Shown in pieces: positions 42,605 through 51,634 of a stretch of 64,000 bases of DNA (the first letter of the stretch is position 1; the number at the start of each line of letters is the position of its first letter). The translations under genes were made by a program, and so were the position numbers. Under the pieces are notes generated by a model that was given only the letters and a program-made list of their open reading frames with translations, did no database searches and had not been told where the DNA came from. The stretch is from Cecembia rubra. GTDB lineage: Bacteria > Bacteroidota > Bacteroidia > Cytophagales > Cyclobacteriaceae. The DNA lies in assembly GCF_003014575.1 (NCBI RefSeq), contig NZ_PYGF01000004.1, positions 62,001 through 126,000 of the forward strand, given 5' to 3'.

Positions 42605-44767
42605 TTACTTGATAAAGAGCATTTCTCTGTATTTTACTAATGGCCAGAATTCATCATCCACCAAAAGCTCCAGTTTATCTACAGCATATCTGATTTTATC
42701 AAAATAAGCCTCTTTGACATCAGTACAATAACCTTTTGCACGTTTTGCAACATCCTCTTCCTTGTTCAACCTCCTACGCGCATCAATCATGGCATTCACA
42801 CTTGATTTAAGCGATTCTAAATGCTTGCTCACCTCTTTAATGGTTTCCACGGCTGGTTTATTATCCAAACCAAGACCCTTCAGCCCATTGGCATTTTCTA
42901 TGAGCTTATTCTGGTATTGGATAGCTGTTGGGATTACATGGTTAAGTGCAAGATCTCCCATAACCCTGGATTCAATTTGCACTTTCTTAATATAATTTTC
43001 CAACATGATTTCATGCCTTGCATGCAGTTCTATTGGAGTCAAGACATTGTGTTTCCCGAACAGTTCAATTACTTTCTTATCATGATACGCTTCCAAAGCA
43101 AATGGGGTACTCTTCAGGTTAGAAAGTCCTCTTTTAGCGGCTTCATTTGCCCATTCCTCTGAATAACCATCTCCCTCAAATCTGATTTTTTTGCTATCCT
43201 TGATATATTTTCTCAAAACATTGACAATAGCAATTTTTTTCTCTTTACCTGCAGCTATTTCTTTATCAATGTCCTTAGCCATTGTTCTAAGCACTTCAGC
43301 GACTATCACATTCAAGACTGTCATTGGACCTGCAGAGTTGGCACTGGAACCAACCGCTCTGAACTCAAACTTGTTACCTGTAAATGCGAATGGAGAGGTC
43401 CTGTTTCTATCAGTGTTGTCCAAAATGATTTCAGGGATTTTAGAAATCCCTAATTTCATGTACATGTTGTCCCCCTTCTCAATTTTCACGTTTCCGTTTT
43501 TCTCCAGTTCATCCAATACCCCGGTCAATGTAGACCCTAGGAAAACCGACATGATGGCAGGAGGTGCTTCATTGGCTCCAAGTCTGAAATCATTACTTGC
43601 AGAAGCAATACTTGCTCTAAGTAGGTCAGCATTGTCATAGACCGCTTTCACTGTGGCCACAACAAAAGCTAGGAATTGAAGGTTTTCTCTCGCAGAATTA
43701 CTTGGCTGGAAAAGATTCACCCCTGTATCTGTAATCAAAGACCAGTTGTTGTGTTTGCCACTTCCGTTCACTCCTGCAAAGGGTTTCTCATGCAATAATA
43801 CCTTCAAACCATGCTTTTCAGCTACCTTATCCATAAGGTCCATCAAAAGCTGGTTGTGATCAATCGCTTTGTTGATCTCTTCAAAAATCGGAGCCACTTC
43901 AAATTGACTTGGCGCCACTTCATTGTGGCGTGTAGAGACAGGAATCCCCAGTTTATGGGCCTCAATTTCGAAATCCACCATAAAATCCTTCACTCGGGTT
44001 GGAATCGAACCAAAGTAATGATCCTCCAACTGCTGCCCTCTGGCCGGATTATGCCCAAATACAGTTCTACCAGACATCACAAGGTCTGGTCTTGTAGCAT
44101 ATAATGCTTTATCAATTACAAAGTATTCCTGCTCAATACCTAAAGATGGAGTTACTTTCCTGACATTCCTATCAAACAACTGACAGACTGCCACCGCAGC
44201 CTCATTAATTGCCTCCATGGATTTTAAGAGAGGTGTCTTATAATCCAATGCTTCACCTGTATAAGAAACGAAGATCGTAGGAATACAAAGTGTTTTGTCA
44301 AAAATAAATATAGGCGAGGAAGGGTCCCATGCCGTATAGCCTCTTGCCTCAAAAGTAGATCTTATTCCACCATGGGGAAAAGAAGAGGCATCAGGCTCCT
44401 GTTGAACAAGTGCAGAACCTTTGAATTTTTCTATCCCAGCATGGGCATCAAAAAATGCATCGTGCTTTTCGGCAGTAGATCCTGTCAATGGCTGGAACCA
44501 GTGGGTATAATGTGTCACTCCTTTGGACATTGCCCAGACCTTTACAGCTGAAGCAATTTCTTCAGCAGTTGATGGATCTATCTTTGAACCCTTTTCGATA
44601 GCTTCACCTACCTTCTTAAAAACAGAAGGTGCTAAAGATTCTTTCATTTGCTGTAGCCCAAAAACCAAGTTTCCAAAGTAATCCGAAACCTTATTAGAGG
44701 GCGGTGTCACCGTCACTTTTGGCCTTGATTGTGCCATTAAAAGCGCTTTTTGTCTTAAAGTTGCCAT
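42605..44767 (-). CDS. glnN: Glutamine synthetase type III
   Basis: GSIII of 720 residues, the long form common in Bacteroidota; makes glutamine from glutamate, ammonia and ATP. The N-terminal GSIII-specific region contains YFGNLVFGLQQMKES. The catalytic part has FTHWF-like THYTHWFQPLTG, GIEQEYFVID, STRHNEVAPSQFEVAP, FAGVNGSGKHNNWSL and RNRTSPFAFTGNKFEFRAVG. No adenylylation tyrosine is expected in this class. It is monocistronic with its own promoter and terminator and diverges from mtaB. Confidence 0.96.
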   Translation of the reverse strand: MATLRQKALLMAQSRPKVTVTPPSNKVSDYFGNLVFGLQQMKESLAPSVFKKVGEAIEKGSKIDPSTAEEIASAVKVWAMSKGVTHYTHWFQPLTGSTAEKHDAFFDAHAGIEKFKGSALVQQEPDASSFPHGGIRSTFEARGYTAWDPSSPIFIFDKTLCIPTIFVSYTGEALDYKTPLLKSMEAINEAAVAVCQLFDRNVRKVTPSLGIEQEYFVIDKALYATRPDLVMSGRTVFGHNPARGQQLEDHYFGSIPTRVKDFMVDFEIEAHKLGIPVSTRHNEVAPSQFEVAPIFEEINKAIDHNQLLMDLMDKVAEKHGLKVLLHEKPFAGVNGSGKHNNWSLITDTGVNLFQPSNSARENLQFLAFVVATVKAVYDNADLLRASIASASNDFRLGANEAPPAIMSVFLGSTLTGVLDELEKNGNVKIEKGDNMYMKLGISKIPEIILDNTDRNRTSPFAFTGNKFEFRAVGSSANSAGPMTVLNVIVAEVLRTMAKDIDKEIAAGKEKKIAIVNVLRKYIKDSKKIRFEGDGYSEEWANEAAKRGLSNLKSTPFALEAYHDKKVIELFGKHNVLTPIELHARHEIMLENYIKKVQIESRVMGDLALNHVIPTAIQYQNKLIENANGLKGLGLDNKPAVETIKEVSKHLESLKSSVNAMIDARRRLNKEEDVAKRAKGYCTDVKEAYFDKIRYAVDKLELLVDDEFWPLVKYREMLFIK

Positions 44768-44799
44768 TTTCTACAATATGTGGTTTAATATTATACCCA

Positions 44800-44807
44800 C
44801 AAAAATA
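44800..44807 (-). promoter_or_regulatory. -7 box of glnN
   Basis: On the minus strand TATTTTTG fits TAnnTTTG exactly, about 33 bases upstream of the glnN start. No good -33 box is seen. Confidence 0.4.
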
Positions 44808-44946
44808 TAAAATATTATTGATTATAAAGAGAAAGGGTGATTTTTAACCCTGTTTTTGGAAAATTTTACATTATTTTTAAAAAAACAACCCTGTTTTAGA
44901 GTTTATATCCCAAAAAAAACAGGAAAATGGCTTGAAAAATAGAAAA

Positions 44947-44976
44947 TTGAAAACTGAAGGATAATATTTAACTTTG
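44947..44976 (+). promoter_or_regulatory. Promoter of mtaB
   Basis: TTG at 44947-44949, a 19-base gap, and TAACTTTG at 44969-44976: a full match to the Bacteroidota promoter. Start point near 44983, only about 18 bases before the GTG start at 45001. Confidence 0.75.
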
Positions 44977-45000
44977 CATCCTGAAACAAAGGAGATTGGC

Positions 45001-46320
45001 GTGAAAAAAGTAGCATTTTACACTTTAGGATGTAAATTAAATTATTCTGAAACCTCAACAATAAGCAGAATGTTTGAGGCTAAAGGCTATCAAAAAGTGG
45101 AATTTGAACAGAATCCTGATATTTTTATCATCAACACTTGCTCTGTAACCGAAAATGCCGACAAAAAGTGTAAAAAGATAGTAAAAGAGGCCAAAAAAAT
45201 ATCACCCAACTCATATGTGACCATAATTGGCTGTTATGCCCAGCTCAAACCTCAAGAGATATCCGAGATCGAAGGTGTTGATGCAGTTCTGGGAGCAGCA
45301 GAAAAATTCAGATTAATTGAATTATTGGATGGATTTGCAAAGGAACAGGAAACTAAGATCCTAGCATCAGAAATTCAGGAAGCCAATATTTTCAACAATG
45401 CTTATTCAATACACGACCGTACAAGAACTTTCCTGAAGGTTCAGGATGGCTGCAATTATGGTTGTGCTTTTTGTACCATTCCGTTGGCAAGAGGAAAAAG
45501 CAGAAGTGACAGTATTAACAATATCCTCGATTCGGCGAGGGAAATCGCCAAAACTGATGTTAAAGAAATCGTACTGACAGGAGTTAATATTGGAGATTTT
45601 GGTGTCCATGAAGGCAAGAGAAAAGAAAAATTTTCGGATCTAGTCCAAGCTCTTGATGAAATTGAAGGTATAGACAGAATAAGGATTTCTTCCATAGAGC
45701 CCAACCTACTTACCAACGAAGTCATCGAATTTGTATCTCAATCCAAAAGGTTTGTACCTCATTTTCATATCCCACTACAATCAGGAAGCAATACTATCCT
45801 GAGAAAAATGGGAAGAAGATATCTCCGGGAACTTTATGAGGACCGAGTCAATAAAATAAAAACGCTTATGCCGCATTGCTGCATCGGTGTGGATGTGATC
45901 GTGGGTTTTCCAGGAGAAACAGATGAGCTTTTTCTTGAAACTTACAACTTTCTCAATGAATTGGATATTTCCTACCTCCATGTATTTACTTATTCAGAAA
46001 GGGCCAACACCAGGGCTGTAGAGATGGAAGGCGTTGTCCCTATGAGGAAGAGGAATGAAAGATCCAAAATGCTTAGGATCCTATCTGAAAAGAAAAGGAG
46101 AAAATTCTATGAAGAAAACCTTGGAAAGACTTTTACGGTCTTATTTGAGGAAGATATAGAAGATGGCAAAATGCATGGTTTTACAGAAAATTATATTCGG
46201 GTTGCAGCGAAATATGATCCCGTTTTGATCAATGAACTAAAAACATTAAAACTCAGCGGAATCAATGAAAAGGGCAATGTCGAGGTCATTGAACCGGATA
46301 TGGTCTATGAAACACATTAA
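45001..46320 (+). CDS. mtaB: tRNA (N6-threonylcarbamoyladenosine-C2)-methylthiotransferase MtaB
   Basis: Radical-SAM methylthiotransferase of 439 residues that converts t6A37 to ms2t6A37. The UPF0004 domain cysteines lie in TLGCKLNYSE, INTCSVTENA and IIGCYAQLKP. The radical-SAM motif is DGCNYGCAFC, and a TRAM-like C-terminal domain follows. I choose GTG at 45001: AAAGGAG lies at good spacing, and the earlier in-frame TTG (44974) overlaps the promoter. MtaB rather than MiaB is preferred from GCKLNYSE and the DKKC spacing. Confidence 0.92.
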   Translation: MKKVAFYTLGCKLNYSETSTISRMFEAKGYQKVEFEQNPDIFIINTCSVTENADKKCKKIVKEAKKISPNSYVTIIGCYAQLKPQEISEIEGVDAVLGAAEKFRLIELLDGFAKEQETKILASEIQEANIFNNAYSIHDRTRTFLKVQDGCNYGCAFCTIPLARGKSRSDSINNILDSAREIAKTDVKEIVLTGVNIGDFGVHEGKRKEKFSDLVQALDEIEGIDRIRISSIEPNLLTNEVIEFVSQSKRFVPHFHIPLQSGSNTILRKMGRRYLRELYEDRVNKIKTLMPHCCIGVDVIVGFPGETDELFLETYNFLNELDISYLHVFTYSERANTRAVEMEGVVPMRKRNERSKMLRILSEKKRRKFYEENLGKTFTVLFEEDIEDGKMHGFTENYIRVAAKYDPVLINELKTLKLSGINEKGNVEVIEPDMVYETH

Positions 46321-46629
46321 TCTTAAGAAATTAAATGGATTCCCTGGAATGTCCGGATTGGCTTGGTCTGAAACCCATTCAGAAAAAGGTTTAGGTTTAT
46401 TTTTAAGGAATGCAGGGCTTTTGTTTTATGTGCTGGGAAAAGGTATATTTACCTATATTGGCTAAGAGTAATTGGTGTCTTGAAAATAAAGGGGGTAAGA
46501 CATGAAAGTTTAGGCTCCAGATGCATAACTATTGAAAATTTATCTAGATACCATACAGGCTTTTACCAAAACCTATCAGAAATTCAAATAATGCCCTTAT
46601 TTATTCAGATTCATATTTTGAAAAATTTT
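46321..46629. other. 309-base spacer before the haloperoxidase gene
   Basis: AT-rich spacer. It holds the end of a 52-codon frame that starts inside mtaB (46307, MKHINLKKLNGFPGMSGLAW) and ends at 46465 with a hydrophobic C-terminus; unsupported. An in-frame upstream ATG for the haloperoxidase at 46480 exists but adds 50 residues before the signal peptide. No terminator for mtaB and no clear promoter were found. Confidence 0.3.
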
Positions 46630-47967
46630 ATGAGGACTATTTTGTTCCTCATTCAATTACCTTTTTTGTTAATTTTTTGTATCAATGATACTATTGCACA
46701 GGAAAACAAAATAGAGATCTCCCATTACATAGATAATTTGTTCAATATCACAGAGGTAATGGTAACAGATGTAGCCTCTCCTCCGGCTGCAGCAAGATTT
46801 TATGCTTATTCTACTTTGGCAGCCCATATAGCTTGGTCCGAACTCCAAAATGTCCCTGTTAATCAACAACTTGTTCCTGCCAGTCTGATTGGAGAGTTGA
46901 AATTAAAAACCCCTCCAAATGGCCTTAAGCCGGAATTTATTGCAATTTACTGCATGTTGGAAGTGGGAAAAAAAATTATGCCATCTGGAAAACTTTTAAC
47001 GGAAAAGCAGGACGAACTGGTAAAGAAAGCACTAAAAAACAAGTGGATATCAAGAAAAGCTCTAGCCCAACACCAGGAATATGCGCAATATATTGCTGCC
47101 GAAGTAATGAAATTAGCATATTCTGATGGCTATAATCAGCTAAGTACATTGACAAGGTACAGTCCCAAAAAAGGAGATGGATTTTGGTATCCTACTCCTC
47201 CGGCTTACATGGCTGCAGTAGAACCCGAGTGGAGAACGATTAGGCCCTTTTTCCTTGACAACATTAAGGAATTTAAACCATCACCTCCAGCTCCGTTTGA
47301 CTTAGATGCGGGAAGCCCTTTCCATAATCAGCTAATGGAAGTATATGAAGCAACTTCCCATCTGACCGATGAGCAAATTTTGGTTGCTAACTTCTGGGAT
47401 TGCAATCCTTTTATGGTTCAATATTCAGGTCATATGGCCATAGGAATTAAAAAGATTTCCCCTGGAGGTCATTGGATTGGCATTACAGGTATCGCAGCCC
47501 AAAAAGCCGGCTTAGACTGGAGAAAAACCTTATACATACACGCCCTGGTTGCCATGGGATTACATGATTCATTTATCAGCTGTTGGGAAGAAAAATATGA
47601 CTCCGAACGTATACGACCTGAATCCGCTATTCAAAAGTATGTAGATGGAACTTGGAGACCTTTACTTCAAACACCTCCATTTCCAGAGTATACTAGTGGC
47701 CATAGTGTCATTTCAAGCACTTCAGCAGCAATACTAACTGCCTACTTTGGTGACAATTTTGATTTTATAGACAGTTCTGAGGTTTATTTTGGTTTACCAG
47801 AAAGAGCTTTTTCCTCCTTCTTCCAAGCATCCGAAGAAGCGGCTATTTCCAGATTATATGGGGGTATCCACTTTAGAGATGCTATTGAGGAAGGAGTTAA
47901 GCAAGGAAAAAAAATAGGGTCATTAATATTGGAAAAAGTCAATCCTCAAGTAAGCCTTGCAGATTAA
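46630..47967 (+). CDS. Exported vanadium-dependent haloperoxidase / PAP2-superfamily protein
   Basis: PAP2-superfamily protein of 445 residues with a signal peptide (MRTILFLIQLPFLLIFCIND to about TIAQ). The start is placed at 46630 because only there does the signal peptide begin. The vanadate/phosphate pocket is complete: KYDSERIRP (about 322-330), YTSGHSVIS (about 354) and SRLYGGIHF (about 407). Members oxidise halides or act as acid phosphatases. Its 3' end overlaps the convergent FAD oxidoreductase by 29 bases. Confidence 0.88.
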   Translation: MRTILFLIQLPFLLIFCINDTIAQENKIEISHYIDNLFNITEVMVTDVASPPAAARFYAYSTLAAHIAWSELQNVPVNQQLVPASLIGELKLKTPPNGLKPEFIAIYCMLEVGKKIMPSGKLLTEKQDELVKKALKNKWISRKALAQHQEYAQYIAAEVMKLAYSDGYNQLSTLTRYSPKKGDGFWYPTPPAYMAAVEPEWRTIRPFFLDNIKEFKPSPPAPFDLDAGSPFHNQLMEVYEATSHLTDEQILVANFWDCNPFMVQYSGHMAIGIKKISPGGHWIGITGIAAQKAGLDWRKTLYIHALVAMGLHDSFISCWEEKYDSERIRPESAIQKYVDGTWRPLLQTPPFPEYTSGHSVISSTSAAILTAYFGDNFDFIDSSEVYFGLPERAFSSFFQASEEAAISRLYGGIHFRDAIEEGVKQGKKIGSLILEKVNPQVSLAD

Positions 47968-49798
47968 CCGGAATAGCAAAAGGATTTAAAATATTATCTA
48001 CCAAAACCGCCACTTGCAACCTGGTAAGTCGTTGATCTAAATTGAACAAATCTTTTTCAAACCCTGCCTCTAACCATACTTTTTCCAAATCCCTAATTTC
48101 AATTTTGTCATCAATTTCCCTTAGCAATCCATGCAGGAAGCTAATTGTCAACATTTCTCCAGATGCGGACCAGTAATTGGACAAACTGGTATAATAGGGT
48201 CTCAGACCCTCTGCTAATTCAAATTCAGAAACTTCTTTTTCAGGGTAAAACCAAGTTTGATTGGCCCATTTGTAGGGCACACCAAATCCTTTTAAAATCC
48301 CCGTAGCTCCAATCTTTTGTATAGATTGGAAATGCTTATGCTTAGGATTGACATCAATATACGGCATGATATAGGCATTTGAATTCAAAATATTTTGCTG
48401 CACAGATCTCACCGAAACCTCCTGGAGGTTTTTACCCTCCAATAATGCTGTGGCGGCTATGGCTCCTGCAGCTTGACCAATACCTAGAACTACTGGCTGC
48501 AACCTACTTGCACCATTTACAATATTGGATACTCCTATATTCTTTTCAGCCACTATTAAATGCGTGGATCCTTTAGGAATCAAACTTCCCATAGGAACAT
48601 TATAAGAAGGCACCCTTATCTTTATAAAATCAATCTCTGGAGCCTCGGGGTTCATTTTATGATGATGATCTATGGTGTAATCTCCTACGGCGACCCCAGT
48701 CTTATACAGGGATTCTGATTGCTTAAATGGATCTAATACATGAGGAAGGGTCAAAATACTTTCGGTCAATGTCCTTCGTGACTCACGGTGATAGGGAATA
48801 AAAGGTAACTGATCTTCTGTTGGGTATTCATCATCTGCCAATCCCAAATGTTTGTATCCCAACTCATGTTGTATATAATACACAAATCGCAATGAATGCA
48901 GCTTAGCCTCTTTTAAGGCCTCTTTTCTTTCAAAAGGGTTAAGCTCTATAATATTCATATATATGTCATTGCCACAATTTGGCCAGTTGATCATGTATTT
49001 TCCATTAGGCAACTTGCCATAATTGAGCATTTTTTGGCAATCATTGGTAGGATCATCAAATGAAGTAGGGTCAGCATGGTCACAGGCGCATGCAAAAACT
49101 GTCGGGTCATACCCTTTAGGTTTGGGTATAGTCATATCCTTTCCTTGTCCAAAATCCTTCAGGGTTACCACATAAGTAATATCCTGCACAATATCATTGG
49201 CTTGCTCAGGGGCATATTGCTCGCCAAACCTATCCCTACTGTCCATACCTACATAATAATCTAATTTCAAAGAAGCGATTACATCCCCAAGCTCTGAAGC
49301 ATCGATAAGCATTTGTGCAAAGACTATATTCTCCTCTTGGTCTTTCAAATAAACAACTTTCCATTTCCCTTCTTCATGCTTAATCTCTTTCCAGATTGCC
49401 TCTTGAATTACTGTCAAGGAAGTTTGCTCTTTCACCCATTCCTGAAAAAATCTATTGCCTATGGAAGGCTCAAATAAAGTATTGGAAACCCAGCCAGTCT
49501 CAACAGCTTTCGGACCACCATAATGCGCATATAGTTTCTCCCTGAATTCCCCCCAAATTCCTGAAGGCATTTTATGATTCCCATCAATAGCAGATACACC
49601 TGCTGCTGTCAACATACCTCCAAGCCATGGAGTTTCTTCCAAAATCAAAGTTTCTATACCCATTCTGGAAGCTTGGATTCCTGCAGAAACCCCACTCGCT
49701 CCACCACCGATTACCAATAGCTGCACTTCTTTTTGGCCCAGTACGGGTAAGGAAAAACAAGTCAATAGGAAAACAATTATTAAACTTCTTATTTTCAT
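47939..49798 (-). CDS. Exported FAD-dependent oxidoreductase (FAD_oxidored family)
   Basis: FAD-binding protein of 619 residues with a signal peptide (to about VLGQ, residue 22) followed by the dinucleotide fold LLVIGGGASGVSAGIQASRM. Further PF12831-type blocks are LEETPWLGGMLTAAGVSA, MLIDASELGDVIA and GSTHLIVAEKNIGVS. The C-terminal part (about 490-619: GILKGFGVPYKWANQTWFYP) resembles an SLH-like region. Export of a flavoprotein with its cofactor usually needs Tat, yet no twin-arginine is present. It converges with the haloperoxidase. Substrate unknown. Confidence 0.87.
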   Translation of the reverse strand: MKIRSLIIVFLLTCFSLPVLGQKEVQLLVIGGGASGVSAGIQASRMGIETLILEETPWLGGMLTAAGVSAIDGNHKMPSGIWGEFREKLYAHYGGPKAVETGWVSNTLFEPSIGNRFFQEWVKEQTSLTVIQEAIWKEIKHEEGKWKVVYLKDQEENIVFAQMLIDASELGDVIASLKLDYYVGMDSRDRFGEQYAPEQANDIVQDITYVVTLKDFGQGKDMTIPKPKGYDPTVFACACDHADPTSFDDPTNDCQKMLNYGKLPNGKYMINWPNCGNDIYMNIIELNPFERKEALKEAKLHSLRFVYYIQHELGYKHLGLADDEYPTEDQLPFIPYHRESRRTLTESILTLPHVLDPFKQSESLYKTGVAVGDYTIDHHHKMNPEAPEIDFIKIRVPSYNVPMGSLIPKGSTHLIVAEKNIGVSNIVNGASRLQPVVLGIGQAAGAIAATALLEGKNLQEVSVRSVQQNILNSNAYIMPYIDVNPKHKHFQSIQKIGATGILKGFGVPYKWANQTWFYPEKEVSEFELAEGLRPYYTSLSNYWSASGEMLTISFLHGLLREIDDKIEIRDLEKVWLEAGFEKDLFNLDQRLTRLQVAVLVDNILNPFAIPVNLQGLLED

Positions 49799-49977
49799 GA
49801 TTTACAAACTATATAGATAATGGGATTAACGTCTAAAATAGGTTTAAAATTTTTACCTAAATGAATTTAAATTATACGCTTGAAAACACCAAAACAGTTT
49901 TATTAAGAACTCCAGTCAAAACTAACACATGATTTTTTCCTGACGATTCACCAGTTCTAATTACTGAAAGTAGATAA

Positions 49978-50008
49978 AAAAAGGTACCACTATTTATGGC
50001 ACCTTTTT
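49978..50008 (-). terminator. Terminator of the SusCD operon
   Basis: Stem AAAAAGGT-A-CCA (49978-49989) / TGG-C-ACCTTTTT (49997-50008) with one internal mismatch. A-rich plus-strand sequence on the left gives the U-tract, 22 bases after the SusD stop. Confidence 0.8.
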
Positions 50009-50030
50009 CTATTTAAGAAGAACCTAGAGA

Positions 50031-51632
50031 TCAATTTCCTCCATCCCACCAAGTTCTTGTAATCCAATTATCTCCTCCCATACGGGTAACAGCAGCTCTT
50101 AATGACTCACCATTGGTTGATGATTCACCAGCCGGATAAGGCTGTCTTCTTGGAATTTGGCCTGAACTGAAATTTCCGGGGAAGTTAACGGGAGTCAATT
50201 CTGGGAATCCGGTACGTTTCCAATTGTTCCAAGCTTCCAAAAAGTTTGCAAATAAACTGGTTGTAGCCCAAATCTGCTCATTAATCATTTTCAAAGAGGC
50301 ATTTGCAGAACTTACATTTAAAGGGTTGGCATTAATATAAGCTGTAGCTGCCGAAGCAGAAACTGTTTCACCGCCGAATTTTGCCATGGAGGTAAAAGCG
50401 CCCAAGACACCTTGTCTGTAAAAGTCAGCTGCTGATCCCGGAACAAAACCCCTCACAGCTGCATCAGCCAATAACAATTGTACTTCTGCATAGGTCAAAA
50501 GAAACACAGGAGCGTTTCTTCTTCTGTAAATTGCTGTTGGCCTAGAGTATGCTCCAATAATTGCTACATCGCCCCCTGAGCCTGTTGCACCAGGAAAATT
50601 CGGGTGATTTGAAATATCAAATGAACCACCCCTTAAATCAAAACCGTTAGGCAGGCCAATCTGAACGGCGGGATCATTATTCCCAACTACCAGTCCATTC
50701 CTGTTGGCGGCTAGGCCTGCAGGTGGCACTTCTGCGACAATTCTTAACCTGGGATCATTGGTGTTTTTTAAGTAATCAATCATTAATTTAGACCAACGTA
50801 CCTCATAGATATCATCAGGAACATTCAAGGCATTGGCACTTGAATTAGAATAGCCATTGGCTTCATCAGAGGGTACTAAAGCATCATCATCAGCTGATGT
50901 AAATACTCCACCTGCAACTGCTTTTTGAACCCATGACTGAGCTCCGGAAGCATTGACCTTGGTCAGGCGCAATCCAAGCTTAAGCATGAGGGAATATCCA
51001 AATTTTCTCCATTTAGTAATATCTCCTCTGTACATGACATCATTTCTGAGCTGGTCCCCGGAAGCACTCAATGAATTAAGGGCCGCTTCAAGGTCACTGA
51101 GCATCTTATTATATACATCCGCCTGACTGTCATATTTCGGTTGTGAAATACCTTGCTGGGCCTGAAGCGCCTCTGAATAAGGAATATCTCCGTAGGTATC
51201 CGCAACAACTGAAAGAGCACTTACCTTCATGATCTGGCCAACTGCATTAAGATTATTCAACCCTCTTTGCTGTGCCAATATCTGCATCTGATTCAACCTG
51301 GAAGAAAGCGAAAATCCTACGTTCCAGTTACCTTCGATATAGTTTGGCGTACTTGGAGAGGCTACGTATTTATCTGCATTGGAATAATAATTGGCGCCAC
51401 CAGTTGAAGTAGAAGCCAAAGCCTGAATCCACATGCTTTGAAACAAAATCGGCCCTGAATAACCAGTGATTAAATCCCCATGCTGAAAAGTAGCAGTAGG
51501 AAGGAGTAAGTTAGGATCAAAAACTGATCCTCCAGGTCTATTTGGATCCGTGTTTAGCTCTTCAAATCTTTCATCACAAGATGTGATTACTAAAATGCTA
51601 CTTAGCAGAAATAAACTTATATACTTTTTCAT
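50031..51632 (-). CDS. SusD/RagB-family outer-membrane lipoprotein
   Basis: Surface glycan or peptide-binding lipoprotein of 533 residues (SusD-like 2 subgroup). Signal peptide with lipobox ending VITSC (C19), then DERFEELNTDPNRP, the typical start. Helical TPR-like segments and YGDIPYSEALQ are visible. It acts with SusC to import oligomers through the outer membrane. Two bases downstream of the SusC gene, in one operon. Confidence 0.93.
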   Translation of the reverse strand: MKKYISLFLLSSILVITSCDERFEELNTDPNRPGGSVFDPNLLLPTATFQHGDLITGYSGPILFQSMWIQALASTSTGGANYYSNADKYVASPSTPNYIEGNWNVGFSLSSRLNQMQILAQQRGLNNLNAVGQIMKVSALSVVADTYGDIPYSEALQAQQGISQPKYDSQADVYNKMLSDLEAALNSLSASGDQLRNDVMYRGDITKWRKFGYSLMLKLGLRLTKVNASGAQSWVQKAVAGGVFTSADDDALVPSDEANGYSNSSANALNVPDDIYEVRWSKLMIDYLKNTNDPRLRIVAEVPPAGLAANRNGLVVGNNDPAVQIGLPNGFDLRGGSFDISNHPNFPGATGSGGDVAIIGAYSRPTAIYRRRNAPVFLLTYAEVQLLLADAAVRGFVPGSAADFYRQGVLGAFTSMAKFGGETVSASAATAYINANPLNVSSANASLKMINEQIWATTSLFANFLEAWNNWKRTGFPELTPVNFPGNFSSGQIPRRQPYPAGESSTNGESLRAAVTRMGGDNWITRTWWDGGN

Positions 51633-51634
51633 AA

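Noticed and set aside
42605-44767. Whether the glutamine synthetase is a split or fused gene because of its 720-residue length
   Set aside because: That is the normal length of type III enzymes and all motifs are in order.
46307-46465. 52-codon frame overlapping the end of mtaB, with a hydrophobic C-terminus
   Set aside because: No start context, no recognisable family and no promoter; noted only in the spacer entry.
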